Of a DNA stretch of 64,000 nt, positions 37,645 to 46,883 are shown in pieces; position 1 is the stretch's first letter; each line of letters opens with the position of its first letter. Under the pieces are notes generated by a model. The model searched no databases and had not been told where the DNA came from. It worked only from the letters and a program-made list of their open reading frames with translations. Source of the DNA: CAWBOV01 sp963790525 (lineage in GTDB: Bacteria > Actinomycetota > Actinomycetes > Mycobacteriales > Jatrophihabitantaceae); the NCBI GenBank assembly GCA_963790525.1, contig CAWBOV010000004.1:651411-715410 (forward strand), read 5' to 3'. The translations under genes and the position numbers were made by a program.

Positions 37645-38887
37645 CTAGTTGGACTGGATGTTTTGGTAGATGGAGAACATCGGCAGGTACAAGCAGATCA
37701 CCATCGTGCCGATGACCAGGCCCATCAGGACCACGAGCAGCGGCTCGAGCGCCGAGGTGAGCGAATCCGTCGCGGTCTCGACCTCGCGGTCGTAGAAGTC
37801 GGCGACCTGGTCGAGCATCTCGCTGGTCTGCCCGGTCTCCTCGCCGACCTCGAGCATCTGCACGACCATGCTCGGGAAGATCGGCGTGTCGCGGCGAGCG
37901 GCCGGGACATCGGGCTGCCCGTCGCGCACCGAGTCGCGGACCTCGATCCATCGCCTCGCTGATCACGGCGTTGCCGGACGTGCCGCCGACGATGTCCAGC
38001 GCCTGGATGATCGGCACTCCCACCGACAGCAGGGTGCCCGAGGTTGCGCGCCCAGCGGCTGATCGCCAGCTTGGTGAACAGCGTGCCGAACACGGGCAGG
38101 CGCAGCTTGAGCCGATCGCGCTTGAGCCGGAAGGCGTAGCTGTTCTTCGCCGCCCTGCTGTAGGCCTGGTAGCCCACGATCGCGACGACGAGGAAGAGCG
38201 GCAACACCCAGTACGACGTTGTGCGACAAGGTCGACCATGATCTGCGGTGGGCAGCGGCAGCTTGCCGCCGAGCTGTTTGAACATCTTCTCGAACACCGG
38301 GACGATGAAGATGATGACGCCGGTGCCGAGGATGAACGAGAAGATCAGCACGATGATCGGGTAGGTCAGTGCGGACTTGATCTTCGCCCGCAGGTTCGCG
38401 TCGGCCTCGTACATGTTCGCGATACGGGTCATTGCGTCGTCGAGGAAGCCGCCCGCTTCGCCCGCCGCCACCATGTTGACCATCAGCTGCGGGAACTGGT
38501 CCGGGTGCCGCGCCATCGAGCTGCGACAGGTTCGCGCCGCCCTCGACGTCCTGCCGCACCTGGGTGAGTCGCGGCCTTGAGCTTGGGGGCGCTGGTCTGC
38601 TCCTCGAGGATGCCGAGCGCGCGCAGCAGGGTCAGGCCCGAACCGGTCATGGACGCGAACTGGCGGGAGTAGACCGCCAGATCCTTGAGCTTGGTCCGGC
38701 CGCCGATACCGGGAAGCTTGAACTCGCGGTTGAGTCCCTCTCCACTGCCGGTGACCGACAGCGGCACGAGGCGCTGGCTCGCGAGTGACGTCGCCGCGGA
38801 GTCCGCCGACTCGGAGTCGATCTTGCCCTTGACGAGCGCGCCGGCAGCGTCGAGCGCCTCGTAGCTGAACGTCTTCGTTGCCGGCAT
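37645..38887 (-). pseudogene. pilC: PilC, pilus inner-membrane platform protein (multiple frame breaks)
   Basis: About 410 codons of a GspF-type platform protein. N-terminal FSYEALDAAGALVKGKIDSES and LAVYSRQFASMTGSGLTLLRAL are in one frame. The first T2SSF domain core with FPQLMVNMVAAGEAGGFLDDAM and three TM helices is in another. The second domain's PSMVVQMLEVGEETGQTSEMLDQVADFYDREVE and final TM helix end at 37645. At least four one-base frame switches between 38560 and 37930 break it, with no conserved block missing. Its start lies 3 nt after the pilT stop; pilA follows. Confidence 0.87.
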
Positions 38888-38889
38888 GG

Positions 38890-39981
38890 CTACAACCTCG
38901 CCAATCGTGCGAACTCGCCCGGGTCATGGGCCACCGACAGTGCCGTCGACTTGCTGATCTCCTGATCGGCGTAGCGCTGGGCCAGGTGCTGGTCGAAGCT
39001 GATCATCCCGGTGTCGCCCGAGGACTGCAGGAAACTGGCGATCTGATGGACCTTCCCCTCGCGGATCAGGCTGCGGATCGCCGGCGTCGCCACCATGATC
39101 TCGCAGACCACGGTGCGGCCCTTGCCGTCCTTGCGGGGAACCAGAGCCTGCGTGACGACGCCCTGCAGGCAGGCCGCGAGCTGGGCGCGGATCTGCGACT
39201 GCTGGTGCGGCGGGTAGATGTCGATCAGTCGGTCGATCGTCTGCGCGGCGGACTGGGTGTGCAGCGTGGCGAGCACGAGGTGGCCCGTCTCGGCCGCGGT
39301 GACCGCGACCGACGTGGTCTCCAGGTCACGCAGCTCGCCGACCAGGATGATGTCCGGGTCCTGGCGCAGTACGTGCTTGAGGGCCACCGCGAAGTCCGCG
39401 GTGTCCGTGCCGACCTCGCGCTGGTTGACCACGCTCTTGGCGTGGGCGTGGAGGTACTCGATGGGGTCCTCGATCGTCATGATGTGGCCGTCGCGAGTGC
39501 GGTTGGCGACGTCGAGGATGCTGGCGAGTGTGGTCGTCTTCCCCGAACCCGTCGGGCCGGTCACCAGCACGAGTCCCCGCGGCAGGTGCGCGAAGTTCTC
39601 GATCGAATCCGGCAGGCCGAGCTCGTCGAGCGGGCGGATCCGGTGCGGGATGGCCCGGAACGCCGCACCCACCGATCCGCGCTGGCGGTACACGTTCACG
39701 CGGAACCGGCTCACGCCCGAGACCGTGTAGGCGAGGTCGAGCTCCTGGTTCAGGTCGAACTGGGTCCACTGTGCCTCGGTCAGCATGGAGTGGATCAACG
39801 CCTCGGTGTTCTCGGCGGTGAGGTGCTCCCAGTCCGGCAACGGCGCCAGCGAGCCGTGCACGCGCACGCACGGCGCGATGCCGGCGGTGATGTGGAGGTC
39901 GGAACCACCGAGGGCCACCGACCTCGCCAGCAGGCCGTCCAGCTCCTTGCGCATGTCGGCCGCCGTGGCGGTGACGCTCAT
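38890..39981 (-). CDS. pilT: PilT, pilus retraction ATPase
   Basis: A 363-residue hexameric ATPase. The SVALGGSDLHITAG start is followed by Walker A GPTGSGKTTTLAS (about residue 140), the Asp box with MTIEDPIEYLH, Walker B ILVGELRDLET and the His box TGHLVLATLHTQSAAQTIDRLID. The retraction-specific AIRSLIREGKVHQI segment (PilT AIRNLIRE motif) is present, distinguishing it from PilB. ATG at 40008 (MPHWGGTGR extension) is an alternative start. It lies between pilB and pilC and is likely co-transcribed with them. Confidence 0.95.
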   Translation of the reverse strand: MSVTATAADMRKELDGLLARSVALGGSDLHITAGIAPCVRVHGSLAPLPDWEHLTAENTEALIHSMLTEAQWTQFDLNQELDLAYTVSGVSRFRVNVYRQRGSVGAAFRAIPHRIRPLDELGLPDSIENFAHLPRGLVLVTGPTGSGKTTTLASILDVANRTRDGHIMTIEDPIEYLHAHAKSVVNQREVGTDTADFAVALKHVLRQDPDIILVGELRDLETTSVAVTAAETGHLVLATLHTQSAAQTIDRLIDIYPPHQQSQIRAQLAACLQGVVTQALVPRKDGKGRTVVCEIMVATPAIRSLIREGKVHQIASFLQSSGDTGMISFDQHLAQRYADQEISKSTALSVAHDPGEFARLARL

Positions 39982-40021
39982 GCGCCCGGTGCCGCCCCAG
40001 TGGGGCATCTGCACGTATGTC

Positions 40022-41692
40022 TCAGACTGTGACACGGATGACCTCGTCCAATGTCGTCTCGCCGCGGACCGCCTTGCGCAGCCCGTCGTCTCGCAGGGTG
40101 ACCATGCCGTCGGCCACCGCCACCTTCTTGATCTCGCCTGCCGACGCCCTGGCGATCGCCATGTGCTCGATCTCCTCGGTGATCGGCATGACCTCGGTGA
40201 TCGCCATCCGCCCCCGGAAACCCGTCTGCGCGCAGGACCGGCACCCGACCGGCCGCCAGAGCGTCGTCGGCGGCTCCACGTCGCCGTGGCTCGGCCAGCG
40301 CAGGGGGGAGACATCGGAGGAGGTGGGCGTGTACGGCTGCTTGCACCACTCGCACAGTCGCCGCGCCAGGCGCTGGGCCAGCACGCAGTCCAGCGCGGAG
40401 CCGACCAGGAACGGCTCGATGCCCATCTCGACGAGGCGGGTCACCGAGCTCGGTGCGTCGTTGGTGTGCAGCGTGGACAGCACGAGGTGACCGGTGAGGG
40501 CTGCCTCGACCGCGAGCTGCGCGGTCGGGCGGTCCCGGATCTCACCGATCATCACGATGTCGGGGTCCGACCGCAGGATGGCCGGCAGGACGGCGGCGAA
40601 GGTGACCCCGGCCTTGTGGTTGACCTGGACCTGGTTGATGCCGTTGAGGCGGTACTCGACCGGGTCCTCCACCGTGATGATGTTGACCTCGGGAGTGCTG
40701 ATCTCGGTCAACGTCGCGTAGAGCGTGGTGGACTTCCCCGAACCGGTCGGGCCGGTGACGAGCACCATGCCGTGCGGCTTGTGGAACGAGCTGGAGAAGC
40801 GGGAGTAGTTGTCGTCGGTGAAGCCCAGCTTCTTGAGTTCGAGGTCGATGCCGCTGGTGTCGAGGACCCGGAGGACGACCTTCTCGCCCCAGACCGTCGG
40901 CAGGGTCGCCGTCCGGAGGTCGACGTTGCGCTCGTTGAGGCGGACGGTGATGCGGCCGTTCTGCGGGACGCGGCGCTCGGTGATGTCGACGTTGGACATG
41001 ATCTTCAGGCGGGAGATGAGGGCGGACTGGACGCCATGCGGCACCTTGTCGATCTCGTGCAGCACGCCGTCGATGCGGAAGCGGACCCGCATGTCGTTCT
41101 CGGTGGGCTCGAGATGGAGGTCCGACGCCCGGCTCTGGATCGCCTGCTCGATGAGGGAGTTGACGTACCGCACGATGGGCGCGTCGTCGCCGATCGAGCT
41201 GATGTTGGAGACATTGGCCTCGTCGGCGCGCAGCGAGTTGCCGACCTCGCCCAGATCGCTGTCCTGGCGCTTGAGCCGGTCGGTCAGCGTGCGGAGCTCG
41301 CTGCGGGCGGCCGCCATCGGGCGGATGACCATGCCCGTTGCCGCGCGCACGTCGTCCAGAGCGACGATGTCGGCGGGGTCGCTGATGGCCACGACCAGCT
41401 CGTTGCCGCTGATGCCGATCCCGAGCACCCGGTGGCGCAGGATCAGCGAGAGCGGGATCTTGGCTACGGCGGCGGCGTCGATGGGGTACCCGACCAGGTC
41501 GACGCTGTTGATCCCGTGCGCGTCGGCCGACGCCTCGGTGAGCTCGGTCTCGGTCACCACCGAGTCGTTGATCAGGACGTCACGGATCGAGCGCCCGCTC
41601 CGGGTGGCTTCCTCGCCGGCCTCCTCGATGGCGCGAACGTCCGCGCCACGCTTGATGAGGGCATCCAGGAGGGGCCGGAAAGTCTGGTACAT
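40022..41692 (-). CDS. pilB: PilB, pilus assembly ATPase
   Basis: A 556-residue GspE/PilB ATPase. N-terminal GspE_N domain (about 1-150), then the RASDLHLEPTENDMRVRFRIDGVLHE core, Walker A GPTGSGKSTTLYATL (about 323), Walker B MIGEIRDRPTA and the His box TGHLVLSTLHTNDA. A tetracysteine zinc element (CEWC and CRSC, about 460-505) is typical of assembly ATPases. A FliA-like promoter lies 75 nt upstream, suggesting that the pilB-pilT-pilC operon starts here. Confidence 0.95.
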   Translation of the reverse strand: MYQTFRPLLDALIKRGADVRAIEEAGEEATRSGRSIRDVLINDSVVTETELTEASADAHGINSVDLVGYPIDAAAVAKIPLSLILRHRVLGIGISGNELVVAISDPADIVALDDVRAATGMVIRPMAAARSELRTLTDRLKRQDSDLGEVGNSLRADEANVSNISSIGDDAPIVRYVNSLIEQAIQSRASDLHLEPTENDMRVRFRIDGVLHEIDKVPHGVQSALISRLKIMSNVDITERRVPQNGRITVRLNERNVDLRTATLPTVWGEKVVLRVLDTSGIDLELKKLGFTDDNYSRFSSSFHKPHGMVLVTGPTGSGKSTTLYATLTEISTPEVNIITVEDPVEYRLNGINQVQVNHKAGVTFAAVLPAILRSDPDIVMIGEIRDRPTAQLAVEAALTGHLVLSTLHTNDAPSSVTRLVEMGIEPFLVGSALDCVLAQRLARRLCEWCKQPYTPTSSDVSPLRWPSHGDVEPPTTLWRPVGCRSCAQTGFRGRMAITEVMPITEEIEHMAIARASAGEIKKVAVADGMVTLRDDGLRKAVRGETTLDEVIRVTV

Positions 41693-41766
41693 GACACCCC
41701 TGTCTACGACGACGGCGCCGCCCGACGGCCGGGATCCATCGGGTCACGCTGCCTTGCTCGTCCTAG

Positions 41767-41793
41767 TCATCGGCACCCGGCTCCGGTACATGA
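41767..41793 (-). promoter_or_regulatory. FliA/WhiG-type promoter upstream of pilB
   Basis: On the minus strand the sequence reads TCAT, 15 nt, GCCGATGA: 9 of 12 defined bases of TAAA-N15-GCCGATAA with exact spacing. The -10 element ends 75 nt before the pilB start, almost the same distance as for the pilA site, which supports both. Confidence 0.55.
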
Positions 41794-41920
41794 GCCGTTG
41801 GCCCGTCTCGATTTCGCACCGGGGCGAGCCGAAATCCCGATCGCGGACTACCGTCGTCAATGACCTGCCCGGGGGGGAATCGGGCGGGCCACAGCACTGA
41901 CGCCTCGGGGGAGCGCGACA

Positions 41921-42478
41921 ATGACATATTTCGACATGGGTATGCCCAGGCCACGCCGGGCATTCGGAAAAATCGGGCATTACGGTGTCCACATCCTGAT
42001 CGCGGCCATCGTCGCCTCGATCGTGCTGGTGCTGCGGCCGCTGCCGGCCGATCAGCCCGCCGCGGCGATCGTGCCGCTGACACTGCTCGCCGTCGTGATC
42101 GGCAGTTGGCCGCTGATGCGCAGCCATGACCGTCATCTGTGCGAGAACTGCATGGCCGCCATGCCGTTGAATGCGGAAGAGACGAGTGCCCGTTTCCGGC
42201 GCCGGTTCCAGGTCGCGCACATCTTCGCCGACCGGCGCCTGGCGGTGGCCTATCTGCTCGGGCTCATCGTCTCGGGATTCGTCCTGCTCGGCGGCGCCGT
42301 ACCGCAGCCGGCGGGGCAGTGGCTCTGGGCGGCGATCCAGTCGTCGATGATCTACCTCGTGCTGTCCTACTCCACGCACCGCACGCTGCAGCCGTGGTGC
42401 CCGCAGTGCAAGGGCGGCGGGGACGGCGACCGTGCCGACGCGCCGGATCCTCTGCCGAGCGGCTCCTACAGCGGCTGA
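41921..42478 (+). CDS. Uncharacterised membrane protein with two CxxC motifs
   Basis: A 185-residue protein with four hydrophobic segments (about 22-40, 48-64, 107-126, 132-150). A cytoplasmic-side loop has H-L-C-E-N-C (about residue 74) and the C-terminus has C-P-Q-C (about 160), so the pairs could together bind a metal. No family is recognised. It is divergent from pilB and shares the 228-nt intergenic region that holds the pilB promoter, so a link to piliation is possible. A strong hairpin follows. Confidence 0.7.
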   Translation: MTYFDMGMPRPRRAFGKIGHYGVHILIAAIVASIVLVLRPLPADQPAAAIVPLTLLAVVIGSWPLMRSHDRHLCENCMAAMPLNAEETSARFRRRFQVAHIFADRRLAVAYLLGLIVSGFVLLGGAVPQPAGQWLWAAIQSSMIYLVLSYSTHRTLQPWCPQCKGGGDGDRADAPDPLPSGSYSG

Positions 42479-42502
42479 GCCGGCAACGCGAACCGCCCGT
42501 TC

Positions 42503-42534
42503 AGTCCCGGTGGGCAGACGTGCCCACCGGGACT
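42503..42534. terminator. Bidirectional terminator hairpin
   Basis: A perfect 14-bp stem (AGTCCCGGTGGGCA with TGCCCACCGGGACT) and a GACG tetraloop between two convergent genes, 24 nt after the membrane protein stop and 13 nt from the protease stop. It should serve both transcripts. Confidence 0.8.
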
Positions 42535-42547
42535 CAGCCGGACCCCG

Positions 42548-45500
42548 CTACTTGACGGTGTAGGAGTAGGGCAGGGCGATCAGCTCGTTGCCCGAATCGG
42601 TGTAGTTGTTGAACGTGTCGATGTAGAGCTGGCCCTTGACGACCGTTCCGGGCGCCCCCGAGGGGGTGATCGTCACGGTGATCGTCGCGCTCTGGCCCGG
42701 GTCGAGGGTGATCGGCCCGGTCGGAGCGGGCGCGGTGTCCGCCGGTGAGGCGTGCGCCGTGCGACCGGTCGAGCCGGTCCGGAAGTCACGAACCGACGTC
42801 CGCAGCTGCTGGGTGGTCAGTGCGTCCGCGGACACGCCGACCCCCTCCTGCCAGATGTCGCCGGTGGTGGAGGACACGGCCGGGTCGAAGAGCTGACCCT
42901 GCGCCGAGGCGGACACCGAGACGGTTCCCGCCGGTGCGCCGGCCGTGGAGAAGGGACCGGTCTGGCCGATGTCGGTCTCCCAGATGCCGGGTGAGACCTC
43001 CGCCGCGTTCACCTGGACCGCTGCGCCGTTGCCGTTCGCCGCGGAGTACACGTCAGGATCACCGGACTCGTAGAACAGGTCCATGTTCACCGGCTGATCG
43101 GCTGTCGCCGAGGCGTTCAGCTGACTGACCTCCGACGGCACCAGCCAGAACGGGGTCACTCCGGCGGGCACGGGCAGCGGGCTGATCGAGTGGCCGGACA
43201 GTTCGACCAGCGGGATCGTGCCCACCGTGGTCAGGCGCGGGTCGGCGAAGTAGGTCGCCGGTGCCGCTCCGAGGTTCACGATCGAGATCGGCACGTTCAC
43301 CGCGGTCCCCGCGGCGAGCTTGGTCTTCGTGTTGTTCGGCAGGCCCGTCGCCTTGATGCCCCCGGTGTTGTAGGTGACGCTCGCCGTGAAGTGCTGCGTC
43401 ACCTCCAGCCCGCTGACGGGGTTGGTGACTTCCAGCGACAGCGTCCAGGTTCCGGCCATCGGGTTGCGCCGGTCGATCTGGAGGCCGTTGCTCACCGTCG
43501 CGTTTCCGTTGTTGTCGAAGGTGAGGTTGCTCTGGAAGGAGTACACCTGACCATCGGGAGCGGTGAGGAGGGCGAGCACCACTTCATCCGGATCGCTGAG
43601 CGTGATCCCGATGCTGACTCTGGTCTTGCCGGCCGGGACGGTCAGCGCGTAGATGTTCGACTGCGCCACGCCGCCCGCTGCCCGGCCGTTGCCGCCGGTG
43701 ATCGTGCCGCTGAAGGTGGTGTGGTACGGCGGAATGGCCGCCCGGAGCGTCATCGGGACCGACGTCAGCAGTCCTGCCGTCGAGGAGAGCTGAACCGACG
43801 CGGACAGGTCGCCCGACGAGGTCGGGATCTTCGTGTGGACGGTGAAGGTCCCCGACTTGCCCGGTGCCAGAACGATCTTGGAAGGCGTCACGGTGCCGTG
43901 GGTGGTCGTGTCCGTCTGGACGACCTGGTAGGCGAAGGAACCGTTGAAGCCCGAGGACTGGGAGACGGCCAGGTAGGCGGTCCACGTCCCTGCCATCGGA
44001 GCGCGGACGTCGACATGGGCGAAGTTGGCGCTGCCCTGGGGAATCGAGAAGGCCGCGAAGGCTCCCGTCGGATCGATCAGGATGACGCGGTCGGAGTAGA
44101 TGCCCAGCGGCGCCGCGGCCGACACGTCGAGGCGGTTGACGGAGCCCACTGGGAACGTGACTGCGACGTAACTGCGCCTGATCCCGAAGTTGTCGACGAA
44201 GAACGGCGCGGTCGAGGTGTTGAGGGCGGCCGTGCCGTTGAGCGTGTCGACCGTGTGTCTCGAAGCTCCGCGTCGTGCCCTTCACCGTCTGCGTCGTGGA
44301 ACTGAGGTTGGTGACGGCGATCATGGCAGGACGGGAGTTGCCGGGGTTGCCGACGAGCCTGAGCTGCGACTTGTCGACGACGAGCGCCCCGCCGGTGATG
44401 GCCGGGTGACCGTTGCCGTCCTGCCAGCTCTGCGCGGCCTGCACCGCTGCCAGCGAGTTGAGCAGCCCGGATCCCTGCTCCGAGGCCGGGTGCCCGAGGT
44501 CGGTGGCGGTGCTGGTGATCAGCTGCTTGACCAGAGCGGGAGTCGGGCGCACGCCGCCGTGGGTGTTCTCGTAGGCCTCGATGACCAGCGCGGCAGCGCC
44601 GGCGGTGAGCGGGGACGCCTGGCTGGTGCCACCGAAGTTCTGGATCGGGTGACGGTTGGCCCGCGTCGTTCGTGCACTCTCCGTAGAGGCTCGTGTTCGG
44701 TGTGCACAGCGCCCAGCCCAGGTCACCGGGAGCGACGAGGTCCGGGACGCCACCGGCCTGGGTGGTTCCGCCGGAGCTCAGGCTGGAGATGTTGTTCGAC
44801 AGCCAGGTGCCGTTGGACAGGTCTGCCGCGCCGGTGTTGTCCTCCTGCATGTAGGACTGGAACGTCGTGGTGGCGCCGACGCCGATCACTCCACCCGTGC
44901 TGCTCGCGGGGGAGCCGATGGTGCCGTTGGTACCGGCGTCCCCGGTGCTGGCAACGACGGTGACTCCTGCCGCGATCGCGGCGTCGTCGGCCAGGGTGAT
45001 GGGGTCGTTGCCGTTGTCGGGGAACGGGTTGCCGCCGAAGGACTCGTTGAGCACGTCGGCGCCGTCGGTGACCGCGTAGTCGATGGCCTCGATGAAGCGT
45101 GAGGTGGGCGCGGTGTTGGAGTTGCCGAAGACCTTCAGGCCGACGAGGCTCGCCCCCGGGGCCACGCCGCGGACGGTGATGGTGCAGCCGGCCGGCAGCG
45201 GGTGCGCGGGGTTCACGTAGTTCGAGAGGTCATAGACCTGGCGACCCTGGGCGGCGATCGAGCTGGCATCGCCGAACGCCTCCGCGCCGCCCGTCGGGGC
45301 GGCCGTCCCGTCGCCGGAGAAGTCCTGGTAGTCCACGAAGACGTGCGTGCCGTCCGCGCGGATGAAGTCGGGGTTGTTGATGTCCACGCCGTCGGCGATG
45401 AAGGCGACCTTGACCCCCGTGCCGTCGACGATGTTCTGCGCCTGCGGCGTGCTCGTGTTGCTGAAAGCGGTGTTGGTGACGCCGAGAGCCTCCGGCTCGA

Positions 45501-45995
45501 GGAGCGGCCGGCTCGGATCGGTCGGGCAGATGCCCGAGGCAGGTGTCGGGGTGGTCGTGGCGGCGTGGTGGTGGTGGCGGTTGCCGTGGCGGGCACCGGT
45601 GCTGCCTGGACGGCGAGGTCGGGGAACACCTGGGCCACGGCGGGATCGGCCGCCAATGCCGACGCCTGTGCCGCCGTCACGGTGGCGGAGAATCCATTGA
45701 TGACGCCGAAACTGTGCAGGTTTCGAGCGCCGCGGGCCTTTGCCTCGGCGAGCACGGGTGCCTGGTCACTGCGATTGACGGCGACCCGCGGCGAGGTCCG
45801 CCCCTTGCCGATGGCGACGTTCGAATGCTGATTCCGCAGGAGCACGATCACATTCCCGGTGGCCGGCTTCGGCGCGCTTCCCGACGCGGGCGCCGCCTGC
45901 GCCGACGCCATTCCGGCGACCACCATTCCCGCAGAAATTCCCAGCACGGTCAGGCCGCGCAGTGACCGCGACCGCCCCTTAGACCCCAGCGACAT
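42548..45995 (-). pseudogene. Large secreted subtilase-fold protein, sedolisin-like active site, frame-broken
   Basis: About 1150 codons. A Sec signal peptide (MSLGSKGR, cleavage near AQAAP) precedes an inhibitor-I9-like prodomain (about 45-125) and an S8 core. Asp motif VAFIADGVDINNPDF; Ser motif GGTSQASPLTAGAAALV. The usual HGTH motif is absent; the equivalent segment reads AEAFGDASSIAAQG, and the oxyanion Asn region reads ASTGDAG. A long beta-sandwich C-terminal part runs from 44250 to 42548. Frame switches near 45560, 44655 and 44260 break the gene and are repairable by single bases. GGAGGG lies about 9 nt before the ATG. Confidence 0.8.
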
Positions 45996-46206
45996 CCGAG
46001 TGTCCCTCCCGCAGCGGCCCTCGTCGATGCGGGCACGGTGCGCGGAGTATCGGCCCGGCTCGAGGGCGAACGCAATAGCCCGGCGTGTGGGCCGGACCGA
46101 TTTAGGAGAGTGGCGTGCAAAGTGGTATCCGTCCACTGCATGCGATAGGCGGATTGGAGAATGGCACATGAATGCACCCCGGCCGTTCTCGGCGGTATTT
46201 CACCGC

Positions 46207-46266
46207 GCCATTAACTGAGCCATTAACTGAGCCATTAATCGCGCCATTCAAAGAGCCATTCCGAGC
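46207..46266. repeat. Five tandem 12-nt repeats
   Basis: The unit GCCATTaactga recurs at exact 12-nt steps (46207, 46219, 46231, 46243, 46255), with GCCATT invariant and the last six bases diverging. It lies in the non-coding gap upstream of the protease gene. Being a multiple of three, it makes an artefactual Asn-Gly repeat in an antisense reading. Confidence 0.8.
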
Positions 46267-46334
46267 GCCTGGATCGCGCATTGCCGAAATGCACGAGGAA
46301 TGTCGCGCACGCGTTCGCAGCGTGCGCGATGGCG

Positions 46335-46631
46335 TCAGGCGGCGCTGAGCAGATCGATGCTGTAGTGACGCGGCCCCGGCTCGGACTCGGGGATCCAGGC
46401 GATCTGCAGTTGGGGTCGTGTCGCCTTCCAGTCCAGCCCGTAGCGCAGGTCCACCGGGACGCCGTCGCCGGTGTCGACCATCTCCCGTTCGATGACGAGA
46501 TCTCCAGTGGGGCCGAGAATCACGAAACCGGCGGTGATGATGCGGAGATCCCAGGCCACCGATCCGGTGCGGTTCACCAGCCGTCGCCGACTGTCGTTCG
46601 CGATCGGCTCCAACGTCCACGGTGCGCTCAC
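46335..46631 (-). CDS. Hypothetical protein, 98 residues
   Basis: GTG start at 46629-46631 with GAGGAG about 9 nt upstream. The product, SAPWTLEPIANDSRRRLVNRTGS-type at the N-terminus, then alternating hydrophobic strands (VAWDLRIITAGFVIL, DLRYGLDWKA, LQIAWIPESEPG), looks like a small all-beta protein. No signal peptide, no Cys, no recognised family. It lies between the subtilase and the IS element. Confidence 0.6.
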   Translation of the reverse strand: MSAPWTLEPIANDSRRRLVNRTGSVAWDLRIITAGFVILGPTGDLVIEREMVDTGDGVPVDLRYGLDWKATRPQLQIAWIPESEPGPRHYSIDLLSAA

Positions 46632-46883
46632 GTCGTCCTCCTCGCGCGGGTGGCTGATGCCTGCAGCGTGCCAGCGCGCCGTGACCAATCGGGGCCATCC
46701 GGGTGAACCAGCGGACAACACCGCACGGCCGATTGCCCTCGTTCGCGGCACTCCGGAACCGAGCCGAGGCGGGTTCGTCGGCCCGGATCGCCTCGCAGTG
46801 CCCATTGCGGACCGAGCGTGCCGAAGGGTTCCGGTTGATCCTTGACGGATCGGGTCCGGTTGATCTTGTCACTCGTTTGGACG

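Noticed and set aside
46047..46073. Third FliA-type promoter upstream of the subtilase gene
   Set aside because: A GCCGATAC -10-like sequence is present, but the -35 position reads GCGT, so the match is too weak to list.
46102..46330. Asn-Gly repeat peptide encoded opposite the 12-nt repeats
   Set aside because: It results from reading a tandem DNA repeat whose unit is a multiple of three; there is no ribosome site or homologous domain.
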